Source: Rectinema sp003452735 (lineage in GTDB: Bacteria > Spirochaetota > Spirochaetia > Treponematales > Rectinemataceae). From it: 8,016 nt of DNA. The notes beneath the pieces are model-generated. The model had not been told where the DNA came from, searched no databases, and saw only the letters and a list, made by a program, of their open reading frames with translations. Of the stretch, positions 5,172 through 8,016 are shown piece after piece. Location of the stretch: assembly GCA_035415815.1 (NCBI GenBank), contig DAOOGR010000072.1:1-8016 (forward strand). The letters are read 5' to 3'. Position numbers and translations under genes: made by a program. Every line of letters starts with the position of its first letter. The stretch's first letter is position 1.

Positions 5172-5915
5172 GTGAAGTATCTGACATCATTTCATGCAAT
5201 TCTAGAGACTCTCAAAGCCGAGAATTCGCGGTGCAGCCTCTATATAACGGAAAATGCTCAAAGGCGAGGTCCCCGGATACGAGAGATTCTCGATGAAGCT
5301 CTATCGCGTAACATTTCGATCCAATATGTGTCTGAATCGAGGCTTGAGGAGATGTCGAAAGATCAGCGTGGAGCCATTCTTGCGCTCGATGAAGTTCTTA
5401 AGGGAAAGCCTTCCCTAAAAGCTCTGTGTGATCGAGTCTCTGAGCCGGAGCCGAGCCTTGTTTTGGTGCTAGACCATATCGAAGACCCTCAAAACCTGGG
5501 GGCTATCCTGAGATCCGCCGATGCCTTCAATGTAGATGCCGTTATCATGCCGGAACGGCGTACTTCTCCGATCTCCAATGCCGTGGCCAGGGCATCGGCG
5601 GGTGCCATCGCATGGGTTCCCATTTTGCGCGTGAGCAATCTCAGATCGGCTATCGATACTCTCAAGAAAGCAGGCTATTGGGTGTATGCCGCAGATATGG
5701 GCGGTAAGCCGCTTGTGAGCGCTGGCATGGCACAAAAAGCCGTGATCATTCTTGGCAATGAAGGACGTGGAGTCTCGGAAATACTTAGAAAGGTAGCTGA
5801 CGATATTATCTCGATTCCTATGCAAGGGCATGTCGAATCGTTGAATGTCTCTGTATCTGCGGCAATTCTCATGTATGAGTTTTGGCGCTCTAACTCTGGT
5901 TCCTCGAATATTTGA
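5172..5915 (+). CDS. rlmB: SpoU/TrmH-family RNA 2'-O-methyltransferase (RlmB-like)
   Basis: A SPOUT-class enzyme that transfers methyl from SAM to a ribose 2'-OH; RlmB modifies a guanosine in the peptidyl-transferase region of 23S rRNA. The 247-residue length is typical. An N-terminal substrate-binding domain (about 1-75; FHAILETLKA at 7-16, DQRGAILAL at 64-72) precedes the catalytic knot with motif 1 DPQNLGAILRSADAFNVDAV (105-124), motif 2 ILGNEGRGVS (193-202) and motif 3 IPMQGHVESLNVSVSAAILM (215-234). Motif residues Asn108, Arg114, Glu197 and Asn225 are kept. The start is GTG, with GAGG 7 nt upstream; an in-frame stop at 5160-5162 and no other start codon between leave it as the only choice. 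A sister TrmH-family target, including tRNA, is possible, so the symbol is tentative. Confidence 0.82.
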   Translation: MKYLTSFHAILETLKAENSRCSLYITENAQRRGPRIREILDEALSRNISIQYVSESRLEEMSKDQRGAILALDEVLKGKPSLKALCDRVSEPEPSLVLVLDHIEDPQNLGAILRSADAFNVDAVIMPERRTSPISNAVARASAGAIAWVPILRVSNLRSAIDTLKKAGYWVYAADMGGKPLVSAGMAQKAVIILGNEGRGVSEILRKVADDIISIPMQGHVESLNVSVSAAILMYEFWRSNSGSSNI

Positions 5916-6043
5916 GATCGAACATAAGAATTATAGGATTCGACATATAACATCTGACATAGAAAATTTAATATAGAAAACCTGATTTGGTCTTAATACC
6001 AAGCCCGTTGTCCAGAGAATATATCGATAGTTATCAAAGTCAA

Positions 6044-7621
6044 TCAGATATCCCAGATATCCCTGAATTTGTGCTCGCGTTCGCAGTACTTACAGACAAA
6101 TGTCGTTTCGCCCTTTCGGATGAATTCGGTGGGGACACCCTCGTGGTGTGCCGGATATGAGATGCAGTTTTCGTTCTTGCATGAGATTTCGTCGAAGTTA
6201 TAGATACGGGGCGGCATGGATAGGCGGTACTTCTTGGCTACATGAGCATGACGTATGAGATTGAGCGTGCAGCCTGGAGCGATCGCCGCAAGTTTTTTCA
6301 AGTCTTTTTCGCCAAAACTTATTATATCCGGAAGAGAAATGATGCCCTTATAGATTCCTTCGCGGTTGGAATGATAGACACCATGGCTGGAACGAACATC
6401 GAGCTTGAGAATTTTGCGCACAGCATCGATAGTATCCCAGATTTCGCCTATAGGAGCTCCCCTTGCAATATGATCGATGACGATTCCTTCCTCGACAGGC
6501 TTTATTCCGACCTTGTATTCAGGCTTGGCCGTCTCTTGGATCGGTGCTTCATGTACAAAGTCGTCGATGAATTCGCGTGGCTTGGCATGTTCACCTTCGA
6601 AATCCTCTCCAATGCGGCCCGATAGCATGGCAATCTCGATTATGCGTGTCCAATAGCCGTTGATAGATTGGCTATCCCAGCCATTTAGAGGTAGATCATC
6701 GAGGAAAAATGGTATTGTCGGGAAGTTGCGATCGCGTGGCAAGGGGTGATAGAAGCGGCAGCCTTCGGGCAGTCGACCGAGATAGTCTTTCTTGAAAGTG
6801 ACCGATTGGCGCAAATAAGGAGCTCGCTCGAGTACAGCTTCGCCCATGCGCTCCAGTTGAAGGCGAGTGAAGTACCAGATGGGCGCTACCTTGTCCTGTG
6901 CGAGGTACTCATCTATGGATTCGAAAGTGCGGACTTGAAAACCATTCGACCTCATTTTTTCTACATAATGTGAAGGCATGGACAACAATGGGGGCGCTAT
7001 GAGGTCTACTTCGACTTCCTTGAATATTCTGAGACCATCTGCCTTGGAGTGCACGGTTCTTCCATGATAGAGGTCGCCCACCATAGCCACGTGTATATGT
7101 TCTTCTTTCCAATTGAGCTGTTCTAGAAAAGAGAATTCGTCCAGAAACTCTTGAGTCGGATGCTCGTGCTTGCCATCGCCAGCATTTATAAAAGAAGGCT
7201 TGGGTTTCTCTGTTATATGGGCATATTCTGTAAATGCCTGATCGAGCCAGGTGCAGACGCCTTCGAGAGTTGTGCGAAGTATGAAACAAGACTCATCGGA
7301 GTAGCCAAAGAGCATCTTGATAGCATCGGTTATAGACTCGTTCTTATTGAAGGAGCTTGTTGCGGCGTCGAAGACATTGACCCGAGCACCCAGGAATTTG
7401 CCTGCATTTCTAAAGGATTCGCGGGTCCGTGTAGAGTTTTCCATAAAAATCAAGTACACCTGATAATCCTTATCATTGATCCGGAACTTCTCTACATCGT
7501 CACCAGCTCGCGCGGTTTCTTTCAATTCTCGAGCCTTGCGGTATAGATAGAGTTGTTCATCCAGCGATAGATCGTTTACGACCGAAATAGATCTGCCTTT
7601 GAAAGGACCATTACGGGCCAT
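6044..7621 (-). CDS. pyrBI: Fused aspartate carbamoyltransferase, catalytic-regulatory chain (PyrBI)
   Basis: Catalyses carbamoyl phosphate plus L-aspartate to N-carbamoyl-aspartate, the committed step of pyrimidine synthesis, in the cytoplasm. Residues 1 to about 340 are the catalytic chain: STRTR (63-67), SSFNKNES (89-96), HPTQ (154-157), GDLYHGRTVHS (182-192) and HPLPR (292-296). After a charged linker (about 340-368) comes the PyrI-like chain: IDHIARGAPIGEIWDTI (382-398), then a zinc site CKNENC (481-486) and CKYC (510-513) with PyrI-like spacing. All four zinc cysteines are present, so nucleotide control of the E. coli kind is likely. Such fusions are known in Thermotoga and Treponema. 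ATG at 7621 has AAAAGGAGG 6 nt upstream. Its first 11 nt overlap the preceding RNA methyltransferase gene, implying one operon and coupled translation. The last codons contain GATATC twice. Confidence 0.95.
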   Translation of the reverse strand: MARNGPFKGRSISVVNDLSLDEQLYLYRKARELKETARAGDDVEKFRINDKDYQVYLIFMENSTRTRESFRNAGKFLGARVNVFDAATSSFNKNESITDAIKMLFGYSDESCFILRTTLEGVCTWLDQAFTEYAHITEKPKPSFINAGDGKHEHPTQEFLDEFSFLEQLNWKEEHIHVAMVGDLYHGRTVHSKADGLRIFKEVEVDLIAPPLLSMPSHYVEKMRSNGFQVRTFESIDEYLAQDKVAPIWYFTRLQLERMGEAVLERAPYLRQSVTFKKDYLGRLPEGCRFYHPLPRDRNFPTIPFFLDDLPLNGWDSQSINGYWTRIIEIAMLSGRIGEDFEGEHAKPREFIDDFVHEAPIQETAKPEYKVGIKPVEEGIVIDHIARGAPIGEIWDTIDAVRKILKLDVRSSHGVYHSNREGIYKGIISLPDIISFGEKDLKKLAAIAPGCTLNLIRHAHVAKKYRLSMPPRIYNFDEISCKNENCISYPAHHEGVPTEFIRKGETTFVCKYCEREHKFRDIWDI

Positions 7622-8016
7622 GTTTAGCCTCCTTTTTTAGATGGACGGCCGCTTCGAGCCTTCCCGTCTGAGGATAGAAGTCATAAAGTGTCATATTTTC
7701 GAGCTGCCAGCCTTTTTGAAAGAGGTCTCGCAGATCGCGTGCAAGGCTTGCAAGATCGCAGCTGATATAGAGAAGTGCTGGAGCATCCACAAAAGAAAGC
7801 CACGTGCGCACCTGCGGTGCCATTCCAGTTCGCGGCGGGTCGGCAACGATATAATCGAAGGATAGGTCGGTCGGAGTTTTTTCTGTCCAATGCTCCACCG
7901 TGGTGCACGAAAACTCGATCTTTGCCTTTGTCGATTCGAGGTTCATTCGAGCAGCTTCCAAAGAAGCAGCTTCGCTTTCGACACAATCTATCGCTTCGAA
8001 TCTTTCCGCCAGGAAT
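7611..8016 (-). CDS. RNA (uracil-C5)-methyltransferase, RumA/TrmA family, C-terminal part
   Basis: The 3' part of a SAM-dependent methyltransferase that forms 5-methyluridine in rRNA or tRNA; the frame stays open to the window edge, so the start is missing. About 135 residues are visible. They begin with FLAERFEAIDCVESEAASLE, the SAM-side strand ending in an acidic residue and followed by an AARMN helix. Next come the strand DYIVADPPRTG, LLYISCDLASLARDL with the catalytic Cys of the family, and DFYPQTGRLEAAVHL with the conserved Glu near the C terminus. The usual TxHxE reads TGRLE here. A TTG codon at 7961 is internal, not a start. The TAA stop (7611-7613) lies inside pyrBI. Motifs do not separate RlmD, RlmC and TrmA. 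Confidence 0.88.
   Translation of the reverse strand, partial: FLAERFEAIDCVESEAASLEAARMNLESTKAKIEFSCTTVEHWTEKTPTDLSFDYIVADPPRTGMAPQVRTWLSFVDAPALLYISCDLASLARDLRDLFQKGWQLENMTLYDFYPQTGRLEAAVHLKKEAKHGP
7628..7635 (-). promoter_or_regulatory. pyrBI Shine-Dalgarno inside the upstream gene
   Basis: Minus-strand AAAAGGAGG at 7636-7628, 6 nt from the pyrBI ATG, is a near-perfect match to the 16S tail. It lies in the last codons (His-Leu-Lys-Lys-Glu-Ala) of the methyltransferase gene, so ribosomes finishing that gene pass it. This supports the chosen start and suggests coupling. Confidence 0.8.

Noticed and set aside
5959..5986. 14-bp near repeat (ATAGAAAA core) in the convergent gap.
   Set aside because: Eleven of 14 matches in very AT-rich sequence is close to what chance gives; no link to a function.
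5987..6002. Hairpin TTGGT/ACCAA in the convergent gap between the RNA methylase gene and pyrBI.
   Set aside because: Only 5 bp of mixed stem and no T-run on the plus strand. On the minus strand the T-run is weak and distant. It may help termination, but the form is not convincing. I see no better terminator in 5916-6043.
7611..7961. Separate 116-residue gene starting at TTG 7961.
   Set aside because: The frame continues upstream to the window edge with RumA-like sequence before the TTG, so this is the end of a longer gene and not a small protein.
1..8016. Mobile element, CRISPR array, toxin-antitoxin or defence system.
   Set aside because: All frames of size are accounted for by housekeeping genes. 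No transposase, integrase, spaced direct repeats or paired small genes are seen, and base composition looks even across the window.

Overview
The window looks like an ordinary chromosomal housekeeping stretch from a bacterium of moderate GC. A spirochaete (Treponema/Spirochaeta-like) fits best. The reasons are a fused aspartate carbamoyltransferase (catalytic plus regulatory chain in one protein, known from Treponema and Thermotoga), a cytidylate-kinase-like protein joined to a BON-like domain, an Rsm22-type ribosome-assembly protein, and tRNA genes without an encoded CCA end. The lineage call is inference from gene content, not a search. I see no transposase, CRISPR array, phage gene or defence island.

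Layout from left to right. Bases 1-39 may be the last codons of a plus-strand gene, closed by a hairpin that could terminate transcription from both sides (72-107). Two tRNA genes follow on the minus strand, tRNA-Pro(CGG) and tRNA-Asp(GTC). An intrinsic-terminator-like hairpin sits between them, and a near-consensus sigma-70 promoter lies upstream of tRNA-Asp. Next on the minus strand come an Rsm22-family protein (456-1892) and tdh, L-threonine 3-dehydrogenase (1923-2948), separated by 30 nt and probably co-transcribed. The tdh leader (2949-3228, no full gene) holds a possible promoter, an inverted repeat and a four-codon mini-ORF. An EamA/DMT transporter (3229-4128, minus) is divergent from a plus-strand pair: the kinase-BON protein (4299-5120) and a SpoU/TrmH-family RNA 2'-O-methyltransferase (5172-5915). 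After a convergent 128-nt gap, pyrBI (6044-7621, minus) overlaps by 11 nt the 3' end of a RumA/TrmA-type RNA uracil-C5-methyltransferase that runs off the right edge.

The theme is translation and RNA modification (two tRNAs, Rsm22, two RNA methyltransferases), with threonine catabolism, pyrimidine synthesis and one exporter in between. The most interesting points are an 18-bp repeat expansion that pushes apart the cysteine motif of the Rsm22 protein, the tRNA-Asp/hairpin/tRNA-Pro arrangement, the mini-ORF and inverted repeat ahead of tdh, and the kinase-BON fusion. I found no convincing wholly new system.
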